Part shown: piece by piece, positions 17,222 through 25,431 of the stretch
Layout of the letters: each line of letters starts with the position of its first letter
How positions within the stretch are numbered: the stretch's first letter is position 1
Source: Candidatus Aenigmatarchaeota archaeon
Lineage (GTDB): Archaea; Aenigmatarchaeota; Aenigmatarchaeia; GW2011-AR5
DNA length: 64,000 nt
Assembly: GCA_016187335.1 (NCBI GenBank)
Contig: JACPJW010000001.1
Location: 130,547-194,546, forward strand
Reading direction: 5' to 3'
The notes under the pieces: generated by a model
Database searches by the model: none
What the model was told of the DNA's origin: nothing
The model's input: only the letters and a program-made list of their open reading frames with translations
Position numbers and translations under genes: made by a program

Positions 17222-17779
17222 ATGGTTCATCAATATTTGCGGGAAGCGTGGAAAAAGCCCAGACAGACCGGCGAACAAAAACAGACCGACGAACGAAATT
17301 CGTCAAGCAACTTTGCGTCTATCGGTTCTCTTGTAAAGGATAAAGTGACAAAGTGGAGAAAGCAGGGAGTTGTTGTTCGTATTGACAAACCGACCAGGAT
17401 TGACCGCGCCCGCTCTCTGGGTTACAAGGCGAAGCAGGGCTTTGTAATTGCAAGGGTGCGGATCAAGAAAGGCGGCAGAAGGCGCCACACAATAAGAAAA
17501 GGCAGAAAGCCGACGAAGGTCGGGCTTCGCCACTACACGCCTGAGAGAAGCAAGCAGTCAATAGCGGAAACCCGCGTTGCCGGAAGGTTTCCCAACATGG
17601 AGGTTCTGAATTCATACTACATCGGCGAGGACGGGAAATACAATTATTACGAGGTCATCCTTGTCGACTCCAATCATCCGGCAATAAGAAACGACAAAAG
17701 GATTTCGTGGATTGCCCGCCAGCGGCGGCGCGCATACAGGGGCCTGACATCAGCGGCAAAGAAATCAAGGGCGCTCTGA
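17222..17779 (+). CDS. rpl15e: 50S ribosomal protein L15e
   Basis: A 185-residue ribosomal protein. MVHQYLREAWKKP is the conserved start, followed by the basic core RIKKGGRRRHTIRKGRKP and the tail SWIARQRRRAYRGLTSAAKKSRAL. ATG 17222 follows GAAGGTG at a suitable distance and a TATA box about 40 bases upstream. An upstream in-frame TTG is not needed. It precedes the RNase P gene cluster, a common archaeal arrangement. Confidence 0.97.
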   Translation: MVHQYLREAWKKPRQTGEQKQTDERNSSSNFASIGSLVKDKVTKWRKQGVVVRIDKPTRIDRARSLGYKAKQGFVIARVRIKKGGRRRHTIRKGRKPTKVGLRHYTPERSKQSIAETRVAGRFPNMEVLNSYYIGEDGKYNYYEVILVDSNHPAIRNDKRISWIARQRRRAYRGLTSAAKKSRAL

Positions 17780-17900
17780 TTCTTCCGTTTTAAAAGATTC
17801 CCGTCCTAAATTATTGCAAGGGCAGAACGCAGGATGGCATGAAGAAAGCAGCGGCGAACTTCGGCGCTTGCGATGTTGATGAAGCTCTTTGGTGGTAGTT

Positions 17901-18611
17901 ATGCCCTTCTACGACATGCATGTTCACACTACTCTTTCTATAGGCGAAAATACGCTGGGTGACATAGCGGATTTCGCGAAAAAGCTCGGCCTGAACGGCC
18001 TTGGCATTGTCAGGTATTACAGCGGCGGGAAAATCGAGCAACTGGCAAAAAGAAGCGACATTGATATCGTTGATGCGGTTATGCTCAAGCCTGCCAGCCC
18101 TGAAGAGCTGAACAGGCTGGCTGAGAAAGTTAGAGCAAGATCAGAAATCCTGATGGTCCACGGCGGCAACTACGACGTGAACCGCGCCGCGTGCGAGAAC
18201 CCGCTCATTGATGTTTTATGCCACCCGGAGCTTGGCAGGAACGACAGCGGCATTGACCATATTGTAGCAAAGGCGGCTGCTGAAAATGACGTTGCTGTTG
18301 AAATTAATTTCCGCGAGGTTCTGGAATCCTACAAGAGGCAGCGGGTGCATATTTTGTCAAGCATGAGGAAAAACGTGAAGCTGTGCGAGAAATACGAGGC
18401 GAAGATAATCACGGCTTCCGGCGCTATCTCAAAATGGAACATGCGCCCCGGCCGCGACCTGGCCGCACTGAGCCATTTGTTGGGCCTTGAGCTGGGAAAA
18501 GCGATAGACACTGTCACAACAATACCCGAAGAAATGGTAAGAGCGAACAGGGAGAAATTGGAAGGCAAAAGGTGGGAAGGAGTCAGCATTGTAGAGGAAG
18601 GTGGGGAATAG
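17901..18611 (+). CDS. rnp3: RNase P protein component 3 (Rpp30)
   Basis: A 236-residue PHP-like TIM-barrel protein. MPFYDMHVHTTLS opens the barrel, and later strands carry ILMVHGG, DVLCHPEL, AVEINFRE and IITASGA. Rpp30 supports the catalytic RNA in tRNA 5' maturation, partnering Pop5 (here at 18973). ATG 17901 is preferred to GTG 17889. Its TAG stop overlaps the GTG start of the next gene. Confidence 0.93.
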   Translation: MPFYDMHVHTTLSIGENTLGDIADFAKKLGLNGLGIVRYYSGGKIEQLAKRSDIDIVDAVMLKPASPEELNRLAEKVRARSEILMVHGGNYDVNRAACENPLIDVLCHPELGRNDSGIDHIVAKAAAENDVAVEINFREVLESYKRQRVHILSSMRKNVKLCEKYEAKIITASGAISKWNMRPGRDLAALSHLLGLELGKAIDTVTTIPEEMVRANREKLEGKRWEGVSIVEEGGE

Positions 18612-18931
18612 TGAAAATAAGCAAAGCACAGAAAATCGTGAAGGAATTTGCAAAGCGCAACAAATGGAAAGATGACCCGAACATAGACAAGTTCGACCAT
18701 GTTCACGAGGAGCTAATAGAAATGTCAAGGCATTTGCGTTACAAGGAACTGGAAGAGCGCAAAAAAATCATCAAGGAAAGAAAAGAAGTTTTTGAGGACG
18801 GCATAGGTGATTTGCTTTTTGTTGTCATGCGCCTTTCAAACCAGCTTGGAATTGATGCCGAGAAAGCTTTCGAAAAAGTAAAGAGAAGAATAACGAAAAG
18901 GTACGATAGGAAAAGCGAAGGAAAGAAGTGA
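18611..18931 (+). CDS. MazG-like nucleotide pyrophosphohydrolase
   Basis: A 106-residue all-helical protein. HVHEELIEMSRHL supplies the ExxE half and FEDGIGDLLFVVM the ExxxD-like half of the MazG metal site. Such enzymes hydrolyse non-canonical or alarmone nucleotides. It starts with GTG 18611, sharing a base with the rnp3 stop. It is inserted between the two RNase P protein genes, so it is cotranscribed but not obviously connected in function. Confidence 0.85.
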   Translation: MKISKAQKIVKEFAKRNKWKDDPNIDKFDHVHEELIEMSRHLRYKELEERKKIIKERKEVFEDGIGDLLFVVMRLSNQLGIDAEKAFEKVKRRITKRYDRKSEGKK

Positions 18932-18972
18932 AGATGAAAATGCGAAATTCGAATTGACCGTGGTGAATAGTC

Positions 18973-19338
18973 ATGTCAGAACCCAAGATGCTGCCGCCGA
19001 GCATGCGCTCGCAGAAGCGCTATGTTGTATTTGAAATCATCAGCGAGCACAAAGTCGCTTATCCTGACATCGTCACGGCTGTATGGGCGAACATGTTGGG
19101 ATTCCTGGGTGAAGCCGCGGCGAGCGAAGCAAAGATATGGAACATAAAAAACCTGTACGACGAGTCCCAGCAGAAGGGCGTCATAAGGTGTGCGCACGAC
19201 CGCGTGGAGCATATAAGGACTGTCCTGTCCCTGATGCAGATAATCGGCGAATCCCGGTGCGTTGTACGGGTCGTCGGAGTGACAGGCACGATAAAGGCTG
19301 CCAGAAACAAGTATCTTTCTAAAGAAGCGGAGAAGTAG
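18973..19338 (+). CDS. rnp2: RNase P protein component 2 (Pop5)
   Basis: A 121-residue protein with the Pop5 pattern RYVVFEIISE, then GVIRCAHDRVEHIRTVLSLM, then CVVRVVGVTGTIKAARNKYL. Pop5 forms a heterotetramer with Rpp30 that activates the catalytic domain of RNase P RNA. ATG 18973 is preceded by GTGGTGAATAGTC. Confidence 0.93.
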   Translation: MSEPKMLPPSMRSQKRYVVFEIISEHKVAYPDIVTAVWANMLGFLGEAAASEAKIWNIKNLYDESQQKGVIRCAHDRVEHIRTVLSLMQIIGESRCVVRVVGVTGTIKAARNKYLSKEAEK

Positions 19339-19472
19339 GAGAAAAATTTCAGCTTCCGGGGGAACTTAGGTTCTTCTGTATAAAAGGTTTTCTTTATTGG
19401 AAAATAGAAGGTAGCTTTATTGGTTTTTGGAAACAAGGAATGTTTGGAGTGAATCATAGGGTGATTTTGGAT

Positions 19473-19874
19473 ATGGACTACAAAGAACTTCTGAAAAAAG
19501 CCCGCGCGAACCTGCCCGTGAAAAAGGGCGACGCCAGGTTTGAGATGCCGCGCGCCAGCGTGCTTATAACGGGCCGCCTGACTACCGTGAAGAATTTTTC
19601 GGACTTGGCCAAGATTTTGAGGCGTGATGCGAAGCATGTATCAAAATATTTATTCAAGGAGCTGGCAGTTCCGGGGGACATCAAGGGCGGCGAGCTCGTG
19701 CTGCAGGGAAAGTTTTCCTCGTCCGTGATCAACGGCAAGATAGAGAACTACGCTGAGGAGTTCGTCTACTGCCACGAGTGCGGCAAGCCCGACACGGTGG
19801 TTGTGAAAACAGACAGGATTGAGCAGATAAAATGCGAGGCGTGCGGCGCTCGCAGGCCTGCGCGCCATATCTGA
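19473..19874 (+). CDS. eif2b: translation initiation factor aIF2 beta
   Basis: A 133-residue factor starting MDYKELLKKARANLP, with the helix that docks on aIF2 gamma at the N-terminus. An alpha/beta core follows, and a C-terminal zinc ribbon uses CHEC...CEAC (about residues 101-124). It is part of the ternary complex delivering initiator tRNA, with aIF2 alpha at 40919. TATA-like GTATAAAAGG lies at 19378-19387. Confidence 0.95.
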   Translation: MDYKELLKKARANLPVKKGDARFEMPRASVLITGRLTTVKNFSDLAKILRRDAKHVSKYLFKELAVPGDIKGGELVLQGKFSSSVINGKIENYAEEFVYCHECGKPDTVVVKTDRIEQIKCEACGARRPARHI

Positions 19875-19905
19875 AGAACATGAATTTTGGCGGAAGATGG
19901 TTCCG

Positions 19906-20202
19906 ATGTTTGACTATAAGGTATTCAGGGCCGGCAGCGATGTCCTGGTTGCAATAGCCGATTCTTCTATAGTAGGGAAAAAATTTTCCGAGGGCGGCCT
20001 GGAACTGGAAGTGAAAAGGGATTTTTACGGCGGCATGAAATGCGATGAAAGGAAAGCTGTGAAAATCGTGAATTCAGCCACTATCGTCAATGCAGTCGGC
20101 AAGGATATCGTATCGCTGCTGCTGAAGAAAGGCTTTGTGGACGGCGACAAGGTCATCAAGGTGCAGAAAATACCGCATGCCCAGATAGTTGTGGTGAAGT
20201 GA
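19906..20202 (+). CDS. DUF424 family protein
   Basis: A 98-residue protein starting MFDYKVFRAGSDVLVAIADSSIVGKKF (an ATG nine bases upstream is also possible). VNAVGKDIVSLLLKKGFVDGDKVI is typical of DUF424, an archaeal family often found next to aIF2 beta, as here (31 bases downstream). A role in translation is suspected from context only. Confidence 0.85.
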   Translation: MFDYKVFRAGSDVLVAIADSSIVGKKFSEGGLELEVKRDFYGGMKCDERKAVKIVNSATIVNAVGKDIVSLLLKKGFVDGDKVIKVQKIPHAQIVVVK

Positions 20203-20207
20203 GTAAA

Positions 20208-21128
20208 TTATTCAACTTGAATTTCCGGAGCCTTGGATTCTTCATATAATTCATTCAGATACATATTCGGGCCGCCCAGTATTCCCGCAACACGACTAAA
20301 GGCGGTTACAGGATCTTTAGGATCTACTTCGCCTTTGTACCATTTCATGTGGTGAGTTTTTTCCCAGTTGTATCTATGTTCGGATATTCCTGATTTTAGC
20401 AAGATTCTTCTTGCAAGCTCGGGATTTTCACCCTCCGATAGAAAAATCAAAGTCGTTACTGCGCTTTCATAATGCAACCCAGCTGTCCCAATAGGCTCTA
20501 TCTGAGCTGCTACTTGCCTTAGTCCGTCTTTACTGCGCTCGGGATTAACAACGGGCTTTCCGACATCTTTCAACTGCGGCGTAAACCTTTCAGCCAGTTC
20601 AATTATTCTTCCTGCAGGGGTCTGTGGATGACCATCAGCGATTTCTTGCAGAAGCCTTCTATACATAGTTGCGGCTCTGAAACATCTTGCATTGTCCCTG
20701 ACGTGATGATTAAGGCAAGGTTCAAGATTGTAATCAATTCGCAAACATGAATCTTCTCTTGCTAATTGATAAAATTCATTTCCTTTAGGTTCAAGGACAT
20801 GGGACTCGTGCGGCAATAAAACAATATGAGAAAGCATCATAATACTCATTTTGTCCGAAGCATCTTCGTCAAAAAATACTACGCCTCGATATTCTCCGGT
20901 CTTGCATCCAAGACACAAGTCACTTACATGAATCCCTCCATACGATTCGAGTTGTTCTGCTGGAATGACACCAGGAAAAGTATAACGTCTTCCAAAAGGT
21001 TCAACCGTGCTTTTTGTTTGGAATCGCCCAAACCCCGCAGGACCCCAAGAAGTTTGCGTGGTTCCATCTTTTCCGCAATGAAGGCATGCAAGATTCTTTA
21101 TAAGATGAACGTAGTCTATGGCGCTCAT
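20208..21128 (-). CDS. hypothetical protein with N-terminal zinc-binding cysteines
   Basis: A 306-residue protein. CLHC (about residues 15-18) and CLGC (about 73-76) form two CxxC pairs that probably bind one zinc ion around a small beta domain. A helical region follows (about 130-240), and the acidic tail is short. No family recognised. Codon use looks more A/T-ending than neighbouring housekeeping genes. TATA-like ATTTAAGC precedes it. Confidence 0.65.
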   Translation of the reverse strand: MSAIDYVHLIKNLACLHCGKDGTTQTSWGPAGFGRFQTKSTVEPFGRRYTFPGVIPAEQLESYGGIHVSDLCLGCKTGEYRGVVFFDEDASDKMSIMMLSHIVLLPHESHVLEPKGNEFYQLAREDSCLRIDYNLEPCLNHHVRDNARCFRAATMYRRLLQEIADGHPQTPAGRIIELAERFTPQLKDVGKPVVNPERSKDGLRQVAAQIEPIGTAGLHYESAVTTLIFLSEGENPELARRILLKSGISEHRYNWEKTHHMKWYKGEVDPKDPVTAFSRVAGILGGPNMYLNELYEESKAPEIQVE

Positions 21129-21210
21129 AAAACTTCCTTAATACTAATACCTCTTAGCTTAAATTCGTGAAATAATAGATGGAATCAATTACAAAGATAT
21201 CACAAATAAA

Positions 21211-21573
21211 TCACGTCGTGAACGTCTCGGTCTTCTTCGCCCTGTTCGAGGAAATGCCCAGCGTTATGGTGTATTTTTTCTGGGCGCAGTCCGCGGCAGA
21301 AAAGGAAACGTCTTCTATGTATCCCAAGGACGCCATCTTCCTTTTTGTGTAATAAATGGCTTCACTGAGGTTTTTTTCGATGCCCGCGCAGTCCGGCGGC
21401 GAGCTGCTCACAGAGTTTTCCAGCACCGTCTTCACGTTCTCGAAATAGAATGCCTCCGAAGACGTTCCTGTCGGCAGAAAATCTATTGCAGAATAGTCCC
21501 TGAGCAGGCCGGAAAGAACGACAAAAAACGACGTTATGACGACGGCGGAAATTATGAACCACTGGCCTTTCAT
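21211..21573 (-). CDS. pilin-like protein with N-terminal membrane helix
   Basis: A 120-residue protein. MKGQWFIISAVVITSFFVVLSGLL resembles the short basic leader plus hydrophobic helix of archaeal pseudopilins. The exported part has two Cys (PDCAG and ADCAQ) that could form a disulfide. It could be a minor pilin or other membrane-anchored surface protein. Confidence 0.6.
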   Translation of the reverse strand: MKGQWFIISAVVITSFFVVLSGLLRDYSAIDFLPTGTSSEAFYFENVKTVLENSVSSSPPDCAGIEKNLSEAIYYTKRKMASLGYIEDVSFSAADCAQKKYTITLGISSNRAKKTETFTT

Positions 21574-21597
21574 GGAAAACTAATTGGCTGCGCGGCT

Positions 21598-22701
21598 TTA
21601 ATGCTTTTTGCTGAAACTGATTATTTCTTCCGCCTCGCCTTCTTCCAGAGAAAACTTCTCCGCCAGGGCGGCATTCTTGCGGAGCAGCGCGGAAACAAGC
21701 GGAATATAGCTCCTTGCCTTTTTTCTTGATGTGCCGAGCGCCGAGGCGATTTTTTCCAGTGCATCATTGCCTTTGCCCGCATAGAACCTCCGCGGCGGCT
21801 GGTATCTGGTAAAGCCGGCGTAAGCTTTTTTCTTGCTCAATGAAACGCCAAAAGCCGCGAGGTCGTATGCAAACTTCTGCAGGCTCCACGACTGCCTTTT
21901 TATTATCCTTGCTGAGAACAAATCCGACTTTGAAAGGTAGTCATAAGCAGCGGCGATTTCATCTTCGCTCCTGTATTCGTTAGCTATGTTCTCCTGCAGC
22001 CACGGTATCACGCTCTCTCCCGCGCTGCGCATTGCTTCGGAAACCGCGGAAATGCTCTTTGTCTTGAAAATTGTTCTCATAACAGCAAAAATATTTTCCT
22101 CGAAATCGCGCCGGCTTTCGCCTGAAAACAAATCAATAATGGCCGCGCGCAGGTCGCCGTTGCAGTTAACCGCTATCCTCCTTATCGCCTTCATCTCCAT
22201 ATCCATTTTTTCCAAAACAGCTACCTTCCTCAGGAAGTATTCAACGTCGTCAGCGGCGATCCTCTCGTATTTGACAAGAACGCAGCATTCGCGCAGCGCC
22301 CTCAATTTTTGCTCGTAAGCGTCGGTGGCGATGACAATCACAGGGAATTCGCTTTCCTGTACGAGGCCCTTTATGGCGGCGGCGGAATCCAGCGCTTCCG
22401 CGTCGTCTATGACAAACAGCTTTTTCTTGTAAAAAATGCTCCTCTGCTTCGCCGCCTTGAGCAGGGTTTCCTTTATGGCAGAAGCGCTCCTGATGTCGGA
22501 AGCGTAGCTCTCCACGAGCTCGCAGCCAAGCTCCTTTGCTATGAGCTTTACGGACAAGGATTTGCCGACGCCCGGCGGACCGTAAAGAAGAAGCCCCTTT
22601 CCTTTCTTCCAGTTTTTCACCCATCGCAATATTCCGGCGGCCTGCTGCCTGTTGCCAGCAAAATCCTTGAGCGACATGGGCTCGTATTTCCGGAGGAGCA
22701 T
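21598..22701 (-). CDS. rfcL: replication factor C large subunit
   Basis: A 367-residue AAA+ subunit of the clamp loader. GPPGVGKS is Walker A (about residue 42), LFVIDDAEAL Walker B (about 95), CNGDLRAAI sensor 2, and the C-terminal helical collar ends SFSKKH. It lacks the long lysine-rich PIP-box tail seen in many RfcL, so it is short. Start MLLRKYEPMSL (22701) follows TTTTTATAAA by about 25 bases, so the transcript is nearly leaderless. Confidence 0.92.
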   Translation of the reverse strand: MLLRKYEPMSLKDFAGNRQQAAGILRWVKNWKKGKGLLLYGPPGVGKSLSVKLIAKELGCELVESYASDIRSASAIKETLLKAAKQRSIFYKKKLFVIDDAEALDSAAAIKGLVQESEFPVIVIATDAYEQKLRALRECCVLVKYERIAADDVEYFLRKVAVLEKMDMEMKAIRRIAVNCNGDLRAAIIDLFSGESRRDFEENIFAVMRTIFKTKSISAVSEAMRSAGESVIPWLQENIANEYRSEDEIAAAYDYLSKSDLFSARIIKRQSWSLQKFAYDLAAFGVSLSKKKAYAGFTRYQPPRRFYAGKGNDALEKIASALGTSRKKARSYIPLVSALLRKNAALAEKFSLEEGEAEEIISFSKKH

Positions 22702-22751
22702 GCTTTTCCTTTGGGAAGAATTTATAAAAAGAAGGTACACTGCAACTGCAT

Positions 22752-23453
22752 CTACGCTGTTTTCTCGATTGCATCTGCCAGTTCATCACGAAGGGGGAAA
22801 ATTCCATGTGAAAGATTTTCTGTCATTTCATCGATGAAGGGTGTTCGTCTTTCCTCTTGGCGTGCAATGATTTCATCTAGATGCCTTGTCGCCTCCTTGT
22901 CGCCAGCCATCTCCCTTCTTATTAAATCTTCTGCAAAATCACCTGTATATTCAGCGCCACAAATGTAAACGTCATATGCTTCGAGACTTTCTTCGATTTC
23001 GCCGAGCCTTAGCCTGACGTGAACAAGCCCGGCTCTGTCAGTTAAAATCGTCTCGGGCAATCTTCTGTTTTCAAGCCAATGGCGGGGGAAGCGTCTCCAT
23101 GCTGGATTTCCAAGTCTTCTTATTGAATAAGAGGAGCAAGCCATTCCAGCCAGTTCATATCTCTGGTAAAGATGCCAGCTGGAATAAAAAACTTCGGTTG
23201 CTCTCCCCCATATCGCCGCTATATCCAGCGGACCCAAGCTGAAATCTCCTATGTCCTCAATCGCATCAGCAAGGAACCCGTAACTTCTTCTGACAAAAGA
23301 ATATAATTCGTTGTTATGCTTAATTTTCAAAGACTTATCATTGAGCTGCTGGATTATCGGCAGATGAGCGTCAATAACAGAAATCACCGGGTGCTGTCCG
23401 TACGCCCCCTCCCTTCGCGCTGCCTGCTCTATAAGCTCTCTCGTAAGTTCCAT
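22752..23453 (-). CDS. hypothetical protein, 233 aa
   Basis: A soluble, mainly helical protein starting MELTRELIEQAARREGAYG. No recognised motif. The C-terminus is rich in Glu and Arg (DEIIARQEERRTPFIDEM). It lies between the Lrp regulator and rfcL on the same strand. Codon use is more A/T-rich than rfcL, suggesting a recent or fast-evolving gene. Confidence 0.6.
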   Translation of the reverse strand: MELTRELIEQAARREGAYGQHPVISVIDAHLPIIQQLNDKSLKIKHNNELYSFVRRSYGFLADAIEDIGDFSLGPLDIAAIWGRATEVFYSSWHLYQRYELAGMACSSYSIRRLGNPAWRRFPRHWLENRRLPETILTDRAGLVHVRLRLGEIEESLEAYDVYICGAEYTGDFAEDLIRREMAGDKEATRHLDEIIARQEERRTPFIDEMTENLSHGIFPLRDELADAIEKTA

Positions 23454-23483
23454 AGCAATCTGAAATCTCTGAAGGATTTAAAT

Positions 23484-23975
23484 TCAGAACCTGTATTCCT
23501 CCAACTTGTATATCTTTGATACGATGACTTCCTTCCAGTCGCCTATCAGGCCGCCGAATTTCTCGCGGAACTCCAGCTTCATGGTTTCGAACTCGCGCGC
23601 ATCTTTGGCAAGAAAAACTATGTACAAATCATAATCGCCGAGCATGGCCATGAGGTCGATGACCCTCGGATTCTTTTTCATCGCGTCGATCAGCGCCTCG
23701 TACTTCTCCTTGTCTATGTCCTTCAGCTTGATGTAGACATGCACGGCGAAGCCGATGCCTATTTTGCCCGGATCCGGCTCTATCGTATATCGCCTTATCA
23801 CCCCGATGCGCTCAAGCTTTGCTATGCGCTTCTTCGTGGAATCAACGGAAAGACCTATGTCACCGGCGATTTTTGTCAGTTTTGAGCGTGCATTTTCGCC
23901 TAAAATGTTCAGGATGCGCCTGTCTTTCTCGTCCAGGTGCCTTATTTTCTCCGATTCCTCTTCATTTTTGACCAT
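23484..23975 (-). CDS. Lrp/AsnC family transcriptional regulator
   Basis: A 163-residue regulator. The N-terminal winged helix-turn-helix reads LDEKDRRILNILGENARSKLTKIAGDIGLSVDSTKKRI. A C-terminal RAM/AsnC-type ligand domain includes VIDLMAMLGDYDLYIVFLAKD. The typical family glycine-rich DYD turn is present. A TATA-like TTTATCTTATAAATTAAG region precedes it. Target unknown; autoregulation is usual for the family. Confidence 0.92.
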   Translation of the reverse strand: MVKNEEESEKIRHLDEKDRRILNILGENARSKLTKIAGDIGLSVDSTKKRIAKLERIGVIRRYTIEPDPGKIGIGFAVHVYIKLKDIDKEKYEALIDAMKKNPRVIDLMAMLGDYDLYIVFLAKDAREFETMKLEFREKFGGLIGDWKEVIVSKIYKLEEYRF

Positions 23976-24061
23976 ATTTATCTTATAAATTAAGATAAAT
24001 ATTTAAAGAAATTCCTATTTTTTAAGACATTTTTCGTTAAAAGGCTTAATACTTTCACATA

Positions 24062-24079
24062 CTACTATATAGTGGTGAT
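24062..24079 (+). promoter_or_regulatory. shared palindromic motif before a hypothetical gene
   Basis: CTACTATATAGTGGTGAT contains a near-palindromic core and matches the motifs before the genes at 31192 and 59252 at most positions. It lies directly before ATG 24084. Confidence 0.45.
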
Positions 24080-24083
24080 AATA

Positions 24084-24275
24084 ATGATATTTGGTTTCAT
24101 GGAAAGCGCTCCCCTGAAAGAGGTCAGGCAGAGCAGGCTTAATCCTCCTGCTGTTTTCAGGAAAAAGAATGAGGATTGTTCGGGCTGCGTTGACGTTTTT
24201 GATTTCAGCCTGAACGGAAGCGGGGCTGTCTTCAGGACAGTAACCTGCGGGTACCACGGTGAGGGATTAAAGTGA
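24084..24275 (+). CDS. small hypothetical protein, 63 aa
   Basis: Starts MIFGFMESAPLKEVRQSRL. Three Cys lie in CSGC and TCGYH, so a metal site or disulfide is possible. It is the first of three tightly packed small genes (24084-24942); its TGA overlaps the ATG of the next by one base. Function unknown. Confidence 0.5.
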   Translation: MIFGFMESAPLKEVRQSRLNPPAVFRKKNEDCSGCVDVFDFSLNGSGAVFRTVTCGYHGEGLK

Positions 24276-24541
24276 TGTTCTTCCTTGGTTATGCAGTTGG
24301 AATTAACGGGCAACCGCAAGAACCATTATTCAAAGGCCGATTAGCAGAGTCGTTGGTCAGAGGGGCATTGATTGGGCTCAGGCGGGGTCTGGAACAGGGT
24401 CATGAACCATCGGAAATTGAAAGTTATCTTGTCTTCGAAAAAGAAAACGGAGAAAGATTTTACAAGGTATTGTTCCAATCAGAAGTCCAACCAAAGAATC
24501 CCGGGTACAAAAGTAGAGACCATTGCGGGTACGGGTTATAG
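24275..24541 (+). CDS. small hypothetical protein, 88 aa
   Basis: MFFLGYAVGINGQPQEPLF begins a compact soluble protein with a helical centre (LAESLVRGALIGLRRGLEQG). ATG 24275 overlaps the previous stop and follows GAGGGATTAAAG. The next gene starts three bases after its stop. No homologue recognised. Confidence 0.5.
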   Translation: MFFLGYAVGINGQPQEPLFKGRLAESLVRGALIGLRRGLEQGHEPSEIESYLVFEKENGERFYKVLFQSEVQPKNPGYKSRDHCGYGL

Positions 24542-24543
24542 TC

Positions 24544-24942
24544 ATGACAGAATATTTCTCACAGTCCAAAAGCGTCAGGGAAACAGCTGGCAGGTTAGGT
24601 ATCTCGTCGTACGAAGAAGCGGCAGCTGGATTAAACGGGGCACAAAGGCGTCTGCGCGAAATAGATAGTGAAATCAACAGGCTTCAGCGTCTCAAATCCG
24701 CAGCGATAGGCCAAGTTCGGGATTACCATTTCTGCTCGCGCCTGCGTGATTACAGGGAAGCTGTAATAAGAGAGCTTGATGGAAAGGACCCGAGGCAAAT
24801 GGACGAGCAGGAACGTGCTGCGTTGCAAAACTCTGTGAAGATTCGCGCTTACGAACATGGCTTCGACGTCTTCGGCATGGAACAGCGAAGAATGCGGGAA
24901 AAGCTCGCGAGCAGGTTGAGCGTGACGGACAAGAGGAAATAA
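24544..24942 (+). CDS. hypothetical helical protein, 132 aa
   Basis: MTEYFSQSKSVRETAGRLGISSYEEAA suggests a helix-turn-helix-like start, followed by a coiled coil (LNGAQRRLREIDSEINRLQRLK) and an Arg/Glu-rich tail. It may be a DNA-binding member of this three-gene operon, but the helix-turn-helix assignment is weak. Confidence 0.5.
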   Translation: MTEYFSQSKSVRETAGRLGISSYEEAAAGLNGAQRRLREIDSEINRLQRLKSAAIGQVRDYHFCSRLRDYREAVIRELDGKDPRQMDEQERAALQNSVKIRAYEHGFDVFGMEQRRMREKLASRLSVTDKRK

Positions 24943-25062
24943 AACAGTAAAGAGAATGTGAAACGGCAAGGCAATTGCAGAAACGATAGGAATATTTTAC
25001 CGGTTTTTTCTTTCCGTTTATTCCGCAATCATTATTTAAGATTTCATCGCGATTTATTCAAC

Positions 25063-25275
25063 ATGCGCAGGCAGGCAAAGAAAATAGAAATAAAAAACGC
25101 CATGAAATGCGGGCGCTGCGAGCTTTCATTCAAGAGCATGCTCGCGCTGAAGAGGCACAGCCACGTGCATCTGGACGACATGCAGGAACTGAGGCTGCTG
25201 CAGGAAGGCCACAAGCCCGTGGAAACGAAGTTCGGCGGGATTTTCAAGGGGAAAAATAAGGTTATAATAAGTTAA
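25063..25275 (+). CDS. small C2H2 zinc-finger protein
   Basis: A 70-residue protein starting MRRQAKKIEIKNAMKCGRCELSF. One finger, CGRC-x12-HSHVH, fits C2H2 spacing, with basic flanks. It is probably a DNA- or RNA-binding protein. TTATTTAAG (25033-25041) lies about 25 bases before ATG 25063. The same finger type ends the primase at 48920. Confidence 0.8.
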   Translation: MRRQAKKIEIKNAMKCGRCELSFKSMLALKRHSHVHLDDMQELRLLQEGHKPVETKFGGIFKGKNKVIIS

Positions 25276-25431
25276 TTCTTTGATTAAACTTTCTTTCTAA
25301 GAAAGTTTACAAGAACAGGGTTATTATAAGCTAATTCTTTTGGTGCAACTTTTCCTAAAAGTTGCTTTGATTAAACTTTGGATTTACTGGCCACAAGTCT
25401 CTTTTGGTGCAACTTTGGAGAAGCAAATTGC
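25276..25431. repeat. cluster of AACTTTT-type palindromes and half copies
   Basis: It contains a palindrome at 25286-25308 (AAACTTTCTTTCTAAGAAAGTTT), another at 25345-25365 (GCAACTTTTCCTAAAAGTTGC) and half elements near 25370 and 25405. The segment GTTATAATAAGTTAATTCTT (25261-25280) recurs with two changes at 25319-25338, so a unit has been duplicated. No gene is present. Confidence 0.75.

Noticed and set aside
17844-17900. 18-codon ORF before rnp3
   Set aside because: Too short and without a binding site; probably leader sequence.
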